DNA from: UBA6107 sp964459385
GTDB lineage: Bacteria > Chloroflexota > Anaerolineae > Anaerolineales > Anaerolineaceae
Assembly: GCA_964459385.1 (NCBI GenBank)
Contig: CAYWLG010000005.1
Location: 204,247-268,246 of the forward strand
Direction of reading: 5' to 3'
DNA length: 64,000 nucleotides
How positions within the stretch are numbered: position 1 is the stretch's first letter; the number at the start of each line of letters is the position of its first letter. The notes under the pieces were generated by a model. That model had not been told where the DNA came from, did no database searches, and worked only from the letters and a program-made list of their open reading frames with translations. The translations under genes were made by a program, and so were the position numbers. Below are positions 28,864 through 37,913 of this stretch, piece by piece.

Positions 28864-31562
28864 CCTTTTACAACCGGTAATTTTAATTTTTTTAAGTTTT
28901 TAAACACTGGTAGTACACGAAGGCCATCATCAGTAATAGAGTCATTGTAAGAAAGATCCAATTCTTCAGCTTTTTCAGAAAAAACCGAAAGTTTACTTAA
29001 ATTGTTTAGTCCCTGGTCATCTAATGAAGCGCGATTAAAGCTGATCTTTTGAAGAGAAGGTAGATTCTTCAGGTAACTGAATCCTGCCCCAGTTATTTTT
29101 GTACATGATTCAATAGTTAATTCTGTCAGTGAAACCATATTAGACAAATGAATCAAACAGGAATCAGATAATTGTTCATTATGACTTATATCCAACCTTG
29201 TAAGTTTTTGTAATTTTGATATTCTTGAAAGATCAATATCCCTCAAGGACTTCATATTGCTTAGTTTTAGTTCTGTCAGCTCGGGGAAATTTTCAAGCGC
29301 TACTAAACCTTGGCCTGTAATTTGTTCGTTGCCATCCAAGCTTAACGAATTTATCTTTGAAGAAAATGGTAGTTTTGAATAATTCTCCAATCCTTGATTT
29401 GAAAGACTCACCCCATAAAGCGAAAACGCATTAAGCTTAGGTAATGAGCTTAAAGGTAGAAAACCGCTTCCATTGATCTTTGTGCAATTCATGATGGATA
29501 AATTTTTCAAATTTAACAAGGAACTTACATAACTCAAGCCTGTGTCTGTGATCCCCTTGCAGTCATCCAATTTTAATGTCGCCAATTGCGAAAGTTGACC
29601 AACGGACTTAAGGGTTCCATCGGAAATCAGCGTATCTCCAAGGTGAAGCCATTCAAGCGATGACAATTTGCTGATTCCCACAAAACCGCGGTCAGATATC
29701 TGCTTGCAGCCTCGAAGACTGAGCGTTGTAAGTCCAGAATTCCGGCAAATCAATTCTAAGCATGAATCATCCAAATTTTCACAATCATATAGATATAAAG
29801 CTTTGATTCTTTCTAGGTGAGTAAAAAAAAGTATGCTTTGTTTATTAATATTTGGCGATCTACCCAGATTAAGTTCTTCAAGGTTTTCAAAATCGGCCAG
29901 ATGATCCAAATGGATTTCAGAAATTTGCGGATTACCGTGAATGGAAAAACGTTTTAACGTTTTCAGTTTTTTTAGGAAGTGTAAACATTCTCCATGAACT
30001 TTTTCACAATTTTCGATATACAGAATCTCTAAACATTCGTGATCCTGAAAGTTGGAAATTCCTTGATCGCTTACCAATTTACAGCCTGACATTGTAAGAC
30101 TCTTTAGGCTTTTAATTTTCGCAAGATGATATACACCTTCATCTGACAATGATTCACAATCACCCACGTTAATGTTTTTAATCTTAGTGGAGTAAGAAAA
30201 ATTCGCGAAACCTGAACCAGTGATCGCATCACAATCATATAGTGATAGTTCTTCTAATGTTGGGATCGAACTAAGTATAGCTAATCCATTATCCGTGAAA
30301 TGCTTCAAATCTTGTAGATATAGGCTTTTTAACCTGGGTAACTTTTGCAAATCAAGTATTGAAAAATCATTTATACCTATACAGTATCTAAGATCAAGTT
30401 CCTCTAATGTAGCCAAGTTTTGAAGTACTTTTAATGCATTTTCATCAAGCAAATCGTTAAAACCGAGATCTAGATAAATAATTGGATAATTTTCAATTTC
30501 ATCTATTAACTCCGCTAGCATTTCAGTACTATAGTTAGAGTTATTGATCTTAATCCCCAAATCAAAATTATCTGGTATTTCTACTTCTCCAGGTGTTTCA
30601 CCTGCATATTCCCAATCACTACCCTCATCATGTGAGCGTAAAAAAACATAAACTTGTCGTGCTGATTGAAATTTACCTTGACCCTGTAAATTATCTGATT
30701 TTATTTCAAAAGGTGGATTGTCTAGAATGGTTGCCTGATTGTGGGGGACTTGCTCGAGTTTACTGCGTAACTCATTAATAATCTTTGAAATATCCTGGCT
30801 TCTTTCTTGAGGATTCATTGCAAGCATTTTTTGCAATATTTGATTCAGATTTAGTGGCAAGTCTTCATCCAGCCTTGGCCCATCTAAAACATGCTTCGTC
30901 ATGATATCAACAGGGGTTTCGCCTTCAAAAAGGATTTTGCCGGTCAACATTTCGTAGAATATACACCCCATGCTATAGATATCAGAAGCAGGTGTAGCAG
31001 GTTTCCCTCTCCAAATTTCTGGAGCAATGTAAGCGGGTGTGCCTAATAACACACCAGTGGTGCTCATACCGCTGGTGGAAGCTGATCTGACCAAGCCAAA
31101 ATCTGTCAGCACAGCTCCATCAGTGGGGCTGATGATGATATTTGCCGGCTTGATATCTCTATGGATGAACCCCTTTTCATGAGCAAACTGCAGTCCCTCT
31201 CCAACCTGCTGCATTATTGGGATGACCTCATCCAACGGAAGTTTCTGTCGTTCCTTCAATATTACATCCAGAGATTTGCCCTCAATGTAACGCATGACCA
31301 AGAAAATACGTCCATCGGCTTCATCCAGATCGAGGATGGTGGCAATGTGCGGATGAAAGAGCGAACCGGCTGCCAAAGCTTCGCGTTTGAAACGTGCAAT
31401 TACATCAGCGTCATCTGCAAAGCCAGGTTTAAGCACTTTGACCGCCACTTTGCGTTCTATCGAATCTGTGGCTAGATAGACAGTGCCAAAACCACCTTTG
31501 CCAAGTTCTTTTTGCAATTTGTATTTGCCGAGCGTAGACAAAAAATTATTCGCTGTCTTCAT
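28860..31562 (-). CDS. Cytoplasmic Ser/Thr kinase fused to a large LRR domain
   Basis: The 900-residue protein has an N-terminal Hanks kinase (about 10-275: GKGGFG, VAVKVLKP lysine, HRDIKPANI, DFG, APEIW) and, after a linker, about 20 leucine-rich repeats from about residue 345 to the end with the ITD.GL pattern. No membrane segment is visible, which sets it apart from most kinases here. LRRs would recruit or sense protein partners. It ends in a TGA that overlaps the next LRR frame by 3-4 nt. Kinase part is closest to the neighbouring kinase-solute-binding fusion (FKREALAAGSLFHPHIAT shared). Confidence 0.88.
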   Translation of the reverse strand: MKTANNFLSTLGKYKLQKELGKGGFGTVYLATDSIERKVAVKVLKPGFADDADVIARFKREALAAGSLFHPHIATILDLDEADGRIFLVMRYIEGKSLDVILKERQKLPLDEVIPIMQQVGEGLQFAHEKGFIHRDIKPANIIISPTDGAVLTDFGLVRSASTSGMSTTGVLLGTPAYIAPEIWRGKPATPASDIYSMGCIFYEMLTGKILFEGETPVDIMTKHVLDGPRLDEDLPLNLNQILQKMLAMNPQERSQDISKIINELRSKLEQVPHNQATILDNPPFEIKSDNLQGQGKFQSARQVYVFLRSHDEGSDWEYAGETPGEVEIPDNFDLGIKINNSNYSTEMLAELIDEIENYPIIYLDLGFNDLLDENALKVLQNLATLEELDLRYCIGINDFSILDLQKLPRLKSLYLQDLKHFTDNGLAILSSIPTLEELSLYDCDAITGSGFANFSYSTKIKNINVGDCESLSDEGVYHLAKIKSLKSLTMSGCKLVSDQGISNFQDHECLEILYIENCEKVHGECLHFLKKLKTLKRFSIHGNPQISEIHLDHLADFENLEELNLGRSPNINKQSILFFTHLERIKALYLYDCENLDDSCLELICRNSGLTTLSLRGCKQISDRGFVGISKLSSLEWLHLGDTLISDGTLKSVGQLSQLATLKLDDCKGITDTGLSYVSSLLNLKNLSIMNCTKINGSGFLPLSSLPKLNAFSLYGVSLSNQGLENYSKLPFSSKINSLSLDGNEQITGQGLVALENFPELTELKLSNMKSLRDIDLSRISKLQKLTRLDISHNEQLSDSCLIHLSNMVSLTELTIESCTKITGAGFSYLKNLPSLQKISFNRASLDDQGLNNLSKLSVFSEKAEELDLSYNDSITDDGLRVLPVFKNLKKLKLPVVKG

Positions 31563-31577
31563 TCTTATATTACCTTT

Positions 31578-34367
31578 TTACTTAACTAAAGTCAGATTAT
31601 AGAGACCAGCGATACTGTAGCCATCCATCAGATCTAATGGCGGAATTGGTGGATTGGTGCCATCGCCTAAATGTGGAAAGTTTGCCCAAACATTTTCATT
31701 CACTGTGTGAAAAGCCTGTGGGCGATACATCAAAGTGAAGGAAGGAACATCGGTCAAATAGATCTTAACCAACTGAGTGTATGCTTCCTTGAGGGCCACA
31801 GTATCAGACATGGTCGGGATTGCCTGGATCAGTGCGTCAGCTTCAGGATTGATGTAACCACCCCAGTTACCATCCCAGTTGTTAGTAGTCTTGGCAAATT
31901 CGCTGCTCATCAAATGACGGATGCGGTTCCATGGCTGGGCCGGGCCAGCGCCATCTGACCACATCATGAAGATATCATAACCATTTTGCAGAGGCCAGTT
32001 GGTAATAACAGCCTGATAAACAGACCATTCAGGATAGTTGGTGGTGATATCGATACCGATATTCCTACCAGCAGCCGCAACAACCTCCATGGCAGCCTGC
32101 CAGTCGGACCAGCCATTCGGACAGGTAGCGACATAGGACAGTTTTATGCCTTTGTATTCACGCCATCCATCACCATCGGTATCAACAATACCAGCGACAT
32201 CGAGCATCGTCTTGGCACCCTCAATATCATTGCCAGCCCACTGCAGATCAGCCACAGCGTCGTGATCGTAGAGAGCCTGTTCGCCGGGGGTAGGGTTCAT
32301 CAAGGAGCGAGGAACCTGGATGAAGGTTGCAGATTGGTTTGTCAAAGCATTGGCAATGATGGTGTCGTAATCAACCGCAATGGCGATCGCTTTGCGGATG
32401 GTTACATTGTTCAATCCATAGGAGCCGAGATTAAATATAGCGGTCGGGAGGCTTGCGCCCATATCGTAAGGTGCATCGGGAAAATAAGTAGAGATGGGTA
32501 AATTGTCCTTCAACCATAGATCCTGAACATTGGAATAAAATTGTTGAGAGACATCCACTTCGCCGGCCTTGAGGGCGGTTGTGCCGGCAGCATTATCTTT
32601 GTAGATAACATGAGCCAGGTACTTGGGAGCAGGCAGCTTACCCCACATGGTAGCATCAGCCCCCCAATAATTGTCATCACGAACAAGGACTATTTTGGTA
32701 TCATCAGCAAAGAGCTTGTGATACGGGCCAGAGTAAACAACGTCTTCAGCAGTATCGGCAAGGAAGGCTGCTGGGTCGCCATTGGTGCGTGCCTCTAGGG
32801 TCTGCGTCCATTTCTTTTGAATGACATAATTACTGTTGACATATGCCTCGACCAGAAGGGGATACAAAGCCTTGCCATGATCGTCAAGTTTTGCCTTGAT
32901 CACAACTGTAGATGTGTCGATTGCAATAATATCTTCGATGTAACCTTTGCCAACAGCGCCGGTTGAGTCGTTATATCTGACGTGGGTAGCCCAAGTGTAA
33001 GCGACATCGTCTGCGGTCACGGCAGTGCCATCACTCCATTTTGCAGCTTTCTTGATTTTGAAGGTGAGTTCAGTTTTCTCATCGTTCCAAGAATAAGCGC
33101 CATCTGCCAAAAGAGGATATACCTTGCCATCCAGCATATTGTAAATGTAAGGCGTTTCGAACATGGTCACTCGGGCATTATCCTGTTGTGCAATCGCCAT
33201 GGCATTATTGCAGTTGGAAGAGTATGGATTCCAGCAGAAAACTGAACCCCATTGTTGGCCACTGAAATATAGAGTTTCATTGCGGGGTAAGTCATTGGCA
33301 CCGGTTATTGGTTGTATTTCATTGTTATCTGTGATCAGCGTCGCTGTGGAAGACAAAGCAGTTGCTGTAGAAATGGGGCTTGTTAATGTCGTTTTTGGTG
33401 AGAACCAGCCACTGGACATGCCAATAATTAGTATCACCACAATCAACCCGGCTACCATGCTCACTGCGGTCTGCCAAGGCTGCCACCTCTTCGTAGGCAG
33501 TGTTGTTGGTGACTTTATTTGTACTGGTGGGATAACTGAATATCTTTGTGGTACAGGTATGGATATGGGATTCATTACTGGCTGCAGGTCATTCAGCGCA
33601 GTTGTGAATCCAACTATACTTTGATAACGTTCTGCAGGATTCTTAGCCAATGCCCGACTAAGTACGCCGAGTATTGGGTCATGAACGTTTTTATCCAGTT
33701 GCGGTCCATCCAGCACATGTTTTGTCATTACATCAGCGGGACTATCGCCTTCAAATAGTACTTTACCGGTAAGCATTTCATAAAAGATGCAACCCATACT
33801 GTAAATATCCGATGCCTGAGTTGCCGGCTGGCCACGCCAGATCTCAGGTGCCATGTAAGCCGGGGTGCCCAGCATGGCACCGGTAGTGCTCATGCCACTG
33901 GTGGTAGCTGATCTTGCCAGACCAAAATCGGTCAGGACTGCTCCTTCAGTGGGGCTGATAATGATGTTCGCAGGTTTGATGTCACGATGGATGAACCCTT
34001 TGTCATGCGCGAATTGTAGTCCCTCGCTTACTTGTTGAATTATTGTAATGGCTTCATCCAGCGGAAGTTTCTGCCGTTCTTTTAATACCACATCCAGGGA
34101 TTTGCCCTCAATGTAACGCATGGCCAGAAAAACACGACCATCGGCCTCGTCAAGATCGAGAATAGTGGCAATGTGCGGGTGAAAGAGAGAGCCGGCCGCC
34201 AGCGCTTCACGCTTGAAGCGAGCCAGTACCTCTGGATCATCTGCAAAACCGGGTTTAAGTACTTTCACTGCCACGGTGCGTCCAATATTATCTGTGGCTC
34301 GGTAGACAACGCCGAATCCACCTTTTCCAAGTTGTTCATGGAGTTCATATTTACCTAGTGTGGTCAT
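31578..34367 (-). CDS. Transmembrane Ser/Thr kinase fused to a family-5 extracellular solute-binding (peptide/nickel-type) domain
   Basis: I chose the ATG at 34367 (GGAG 9 nt upstream, and MTTLGKYELHEQ as in the paralogues) rather than the TTG five codons earlier. The 929-residue chain has a kinase at about 5-265 with all catalytic motifs, a membrane segment at about 299-320, a Ser/Thr-rich linker and, from about 362, an SBP_bac_5 domain of Opp/Dpp type (AAKWSDGTAVTADDVAYTW, ALKAGEVDV, IRKAIAIAVDYDTI, PEADALIQAI). The binding domain would sit outside and capture a peptide or similar ligand, making this a one-chain nutrient or peptide sensor. No ABC permease is encoded nearby, so it is not a transporter part. 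Confidence 0.9.
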   Translation of the reverse strand: MTTLGKYELHEQLGKGGFGVVYRATDNIGRTVAVKVLKPGFADDPEVLARFKREALAAGSLFHPHIATILDLDEADGRVFLAMRYIEGKSLDVVLKERQKLPLDEAITIIQQVSEGLQFAHDKGFIHRDIKPANIIISPTEGAVLTDFGLARSATTSGMSTTGAMLGTPAYMAPEIWRGQPATQASDIYSMGCIFYEMLTGKVLFEGDSPADVMTKHVLDGPQLDKNVHDPILGVLSRALAKNPAERYQSIVGFTTALNDLQPVMNPISIPVPQRYSVIPPVQIKSPTTLPTKRWQPWQTAVSMVAGLIVVILIIGMSSGWFSPKTTLTSPISTATALSSTATLITDNNEIQPITGANDLPRNETLYFSGQQWGSVFCWNPYSSNCNNAMAIAQQDNARVTMFETPYIYNMLDGKVYPLLADGAYSWNDEKTELTFKIKKAAKWSDGTAVTADDVAYTWATHVRYNDSTGAVGKGYIEDIIAIDTSTVVIKAKLDDHGKALYPLLVEAYVNSNYVIQKKWTQTLEARTNGDPAAFLADTAEDVVYSGPYHKLFADDTKIVLVRDDNYWGADATMWGKLPAPKYLAHVIYKDNAAGTTALKAGEVDVSQQFYSNVQDLWLKDNLPISTYFPDAPYDMGASLPTAIFNLGSYGLNNVTIRKAIAIAVDYDTIIANALTNQSATFIQVPRSLMNPTPGEQALYDHDAVADLQWAGNDIEGAKTMLDVAGIVDTDGDGWREYKGIKLSYVATCPNGWSDWQAAMEVVAAAGRNIGIDITTNYPEWSVYQAVITNWPLQNGYDIFMMWSDGAGPAQPWNRIRHLMSSEFAKTTNNWDGNWGGYINPEADALIQAIPTMSDTVALKEAYTQLVKIYLTDVPSFTLMYRPQAFHTVNENVWANFPHLGDGTNPPIPPLDLMDGYSIAGLYNLTLVK

Positions 34368-34442
34368 TGTGTTGTTCTCCAAAATAAATTATCAAACGAT
34401 CAGTTATTCAAAAATCATAAGATCAGAATTATTTCTTGTTCC

Positions 34443-36083
34443 CTATAGGGATACGCTGGCGCTAAGGGAACAACGAAAGCCAACATAATTACCAGTAAAA
34501 GATGGATAGTTCCAGTCGCGGTCGGCAGACCGTCCGATGTTCACCAAATTAAACCACGATCCCCCGCGCAGGACTTTACTTAGCCCTGAAGTTGAGCCAG
34601 GCGGGTTGTCCGTGGAACTCTGGCTGTAATAGGAACCACTATACCAGTCTGCAACCCATTCCCAAACGTTTCCAGCCATATCCAACACACCATATGGGCT
34701 CATTCCTTCTAGATAGTTTCCCACTGGTGTTGTGCCTCCCAACTTGCCATCGTAATTGGCAAATTTAGTACTTGGTGCTTGATTCCCCCACGGGTAGATT
34801 CGTCCATCCGTCCCCCGTGCTGCTTTCTCCCACTGCGCTTCTGTCGGTAAGCCTACTTTATGGTTGACCACTTTGCTCAACCATTTACAAAACGCTTCGG
34901 CATCTTGCCAGCTCACATTGACTATAGGGTGATCTGCTTTCTCTTTAGAAAAATTATTGTTAATCCAGCCATTCGGCGTTTTCCTGTTAGTTTCTTTTGT
35001 AAATACTTGATATTGTTTGTTCGTGACCGGATACTTTCCGATCCAGAATTCATCCAGGTACACTTGATGCTGCGGTTGTTCATCACTTTGTGCTGCTTTA
35101 TCCACTTTTGGGTCACTCCCCATCCAGAACTCCCCTGCTGGCACTTTCACAAACTCCATCGTGACCCCGTTTGCAATCTTCAAGGTGATCACATTCGCTT
35201 TGGAAATAGTCTCCCCAGTTTCTTTGACCTCTTTCACTTCGATTCGATCTGTTGTTCTTCCACCCACTGTCTGCTTTGAATTTCTCTCATCAATTATTTG
35301 ATAAAATGCCTGCGCATCCTGCGGCCGTTCTGCAGGATCTTTACTCAAACTCTTCGCCAACCTATCACTCATTCCGGTCGGTACATCCGCCTTCCAGGTC
35401 TTTGGCATCTTTGGCCCATCGATCAACACCTGGGTCAGGATCTCGTCCGGCGTATCCCCTGCAAACAAAGGGTCTCCTGTCAGCAGCTCCACCAATATGC
35501 ATCCCAGTGAGTAGACGTCAGTAGCCGGGCTGGCGGGTGGTTTGCCCCGCCACAATTCCGGGGCACGGTAGGCCGGCGTGCCGGCAATGCTCATGCTTGA
35601 GGACGCTCCCGATACCTGCACCGCCCGTGCCAGACCAAAATCACTGATCACGGCATTCCCTTCTGCATCAAACAATACATTCGCCGGTTTCATGTCTCGA
35701 TGGACCAGCCCTGATTTATGTGCCTGTTGTAGACCCGCACAAACCTGTTTGAGGATGGCTAAACTCTTTTCGTAACCGAGTGCGCCTCCTTTTTGTAAAA
35801 GCTGTTGCAGACTCCCCCCTGACAGATATCGCATGGAAATGAACACCCGTCCATCTGTTTCGCCCAGATCATAGATCATAACAATATTGGGGTGTTCCAG
35901 TGTGGCCAGCGTTCGTGCTTCTTTTTTGAAGCGTTCTACAAAGCTCTCCTCCACCATCAACTGTGGGTGCAACACCTTGAGTGCCACCTCGCGTCCAAGC
36001 GACGTATCAATGGCCCGGTAAACCGTGCCAAAGCCGCCGCGTCCAAGCTGTTCATGAAGTTCGTATTTGCCAAGTTGGGTCAT
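34443..36083 (-). CDS. Ser/Thr kinase-FGE fusion without membrane segment
   Basis: The 546-residue protein has a kinase domain (about 1-265, HRDMKPANV with Met instead of Ile, DFG present) joined by a short polar linker to an FGE/SUMF1-type domain (about 300-546; FVKVPAGEFWMGSD, PTEAQWEKAARG, DMAGNVWEWVADWY, GFRC). No hydrophobic segment separates the two, so both are cytoplasmic. It lies 100 bp downstream of a close paralogue (36185-37831), with the same GGAGAATAACCC leader. The last 35 residues differ strongly from the paralogue although the rest of the domain is nearly the same. Confidence 0.88.
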   Translation of the reverse strand: MTQLGKYELHEQLGRGGFGTVYRAIDTSLGREVALKVLHPQLMVEESFVERFKKEARTLATLEHPNIVMIYDLGETDGRVFISMRYLSGGSLQQLLQKGGALGYEKSLAILKQVCAGLQQAHKSGLVHRDMKPANVLFDAEGNAVISDFGLARAVQVSGASSSMSIAGTPAYRAPELWRGKPPASPATDVYSLGCILVELLTGDPLFAGDTPDEILTQVLIDGPKMPKTWKADVPTGMSDRLAKSLSKDPAERPQDAQAFYQIIDERNSKQTVGGRTTDRIEVKEVKETGETISKANVITLKIANGVTMEFVKVPAGEFWMGSDPKVDKAAQSDEQPQHQVYLDEFWIGKYPVTNKQYQVFTKETNRKTPNGWINNNFSKEKADHPIVNVSWQDAEAFCKWLSKVVNHKVGLPTEAQWEKAARGTDGRIYPWGNQAPSTKFANYDGKLGGTTPVGNYLEGMSPYGVLDMAGNVWEWVADWYSGSYYSQSSTDNPPGSTSGLSKVLRGGSWFNLVNIGRSADRDWNYPSFTGNYVGFRCSLSASVSL

Positions 36084-36184
36084 TGGGTTATTCTCCAGCT
36101 AAAATATTTCAAACCGTCAGCTTTGTAAGATCGAGGAGATCAGGAACAAATTCATTGCAGGTCCCCAAAGAAGATACACTGGCG

Positions 36185-37831
36185 TTAAGGGAACAGAGAA
36201 CAGCGAAAACCGATGAGATTGTTCGAAGCCAAAGGATAGTCCCTGCGGCGGTAGGCGGAGCGAATGTAGTACCCATTACCGCCCCACGAGCCCCCACGCA
36301 GAGATCTTTCATTCCCGGATACCGGGCCAGAGGGGTCATTTGCTGGACTTTGACTGTAATAGGAACCACTGTACCAGTCTGCAACCCATTCCCATACATT
36401 TCCCGCCATGTCTAATGCCCCATAGGGGCTCGCACCCGCCGGGTAACTGCCTACCTCAGCCGTATCCCCGACATTTGAATCATAATTTGCCAGGATTGAA
36501 TCAGGTGCTTGATTTCCCCACGGATAGATTCGTCCATCTGTCCCCCGCGCCGCTTTCTCCCACTGCGCTTCGATCGGTAAGCCTATCTTCTTCATTGTTT
36601 TTTCACTCAACCATTTACAAAACGCTTTGGCATCATACCAGCTCACATTGACTACAGGATGGTCTGCTTTCGCTTTAGGAAAATCATTGTTGTTCCAGCC
36701 AACAGGTGGTCTCCTGTTGGTCTCTTTCACAAATACTTGATATTGTTTATTCGTGATCGGATACTTTCCGATCCAGTATTCATCCAGGTACACTCGATGC
36801 TGCGGCTGTGCATCACTTTGTGCTGATATATCCACTTTTGGGTCACTCCCCATCCAAAACTCCCCCGCTGGCACTTTCACAAACTCCATCGTGACACCAT
36901 CGCCCAAATCCAGCTTGAGTTCCTGAACGCGACCAGTTATGGCCAATTTCTCTTTCCAGTTTATATCAATTTGCGAATCATTTACTTTATCCCCAAACTG
37001 AACTTCAATTTTCTTATCAGGAATGCTCTCCTTTTTTTCAAGTTGTATAAAAAATTGCTTGGCATCTCCAGGTCGGTTTTTTCCATCCTTGGATAATGCT
37101 TCTGCCAGGACTGCACCGATTGTATCAGGGACTCCGTCCGGCCATGTCTTTGGTAGTTGCGGACCGTCCACCAGGTGCTGTGTGATGATCTCATCCGGTG
37201 TTTCGCCATCAAACAATACTTTCCCGGTAAGCATTTCCACCAACATGCATCCCAGTGAGTAAACATCAGTAGCCGGGAAGGCGGGTGGTTTCCCGCGCCA
37301 CAACTCCGGGGCACGGTAGGCCGGCGTGCCGGCAATGCTCATGCTCGAGGATGCCCCAGATACCTGCACCGCCCGTGCCAGACCAAAATCACTGATCACG
37401 GCGTTTCCCTTGGCATCAAATAACACGTTCGCCGGTTTGATGTCGCGATGCACCAATCCTTGTTCGTGTGCCACCTGCAGACCTTCACAGACTTGCTTCA
37501 TGATCGTCAGGCTCTGTTCGTATGTAAAGGCCTTCTCCTTGTGCAATCTTTGCTGCAAACTTCCACCGGGTAAATATCGCATGGCAATGAACACTCGCCC
37601 ATCGGTTTCGCCCAGATCATAGATCGTAACAATATTTGGGTGCTCCAGTGTGGCCAGCGTTCGCGCTTCTTTCTTGAAGCGCTCTACAAAGCTCTCGTCC
37701 ACCATCAACTGTGGGTGCAACACCTTGAGTGCAACCTCGCGTCCCAGAGTGGTATCAATGGCTCGGTAAACCGTGCCAAAGCCGCCTTTCCCTAGTTGTT
37801 CATGGAGTTCATATTTGCCAAGTTGAGTCAT
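36185..37831 (-). CDS. Ser/Thr kinase-FGE fusion without membrane segment, paralogue of the next gene
   Basis: The 548-residue protein has kinase motifs GKGGFG, VALKVLHP, HRDIKPANV, DFG and APELW in residues 1-265 and an FGE domain at about 310-548. No membrane segment is present. It shares leader, kinase domain and most of the FGE domain with the gene at 34443-36083, indicating tandem duplication. The tail between RGGSW and GFRC has different residues at most exposed positions. The active cysteines of catalytic FGE are missing. Confidence 0.88.
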   Translation of the reverse strand: MTQLGKYELHEQLGKGGFGTVYRAIDTTLGREVALKVLHPQLMVDESFVERFKKEARTLATLEHPNIVTIYDLGETDGRVFIAMRYLPGGSLQQRLHKEKAFTYEQSLTIMKQVCEGLQVAHEQGLVHRDIKPANVLFDAKGNAVISDFGLARAVQVSGASSSMSIAGTPAYRAPELWRGKPPAFPATDVYSLGCMLVEMLTGKVLFDGETPDEIITQHLVDGPQLPKTWPDGVPDTIGAVLAEALSKDGKNRPGDAKQFFIQLEKKESIPDKKIEVQFGDKVNDSQIDINWKEKLAITGRVQELKLDLGDGVTMEFVKVPAGEFWMGSDPKVDISAQSDAQPQHRVYLDEYWIGKYPITNKQYQVFVKETNRRPPVGWNNNDFPKAKADHPVVNVSWYDAKAFCKWLSEKTMKKIGLPIEAQWEKAARGTDGRIYPWGNQAPDSILANYDSNVGDTAEVGSYPAGASPYGALDMAGNVWEWVADWYSGSYYSQSPANDPSGPVSGNERSLRGGSWGGNGYYIRSAYRRRDYPLASNNLIGFRCSLFP

Positions 37832-37913
37832 TGGGTTATTCTCCAGCTAAAATATTTCAAACTATCCGCCATACAGAGTTAAGAAGACTAGAAATCAGAT
37901 TCATCGCGGGCCA

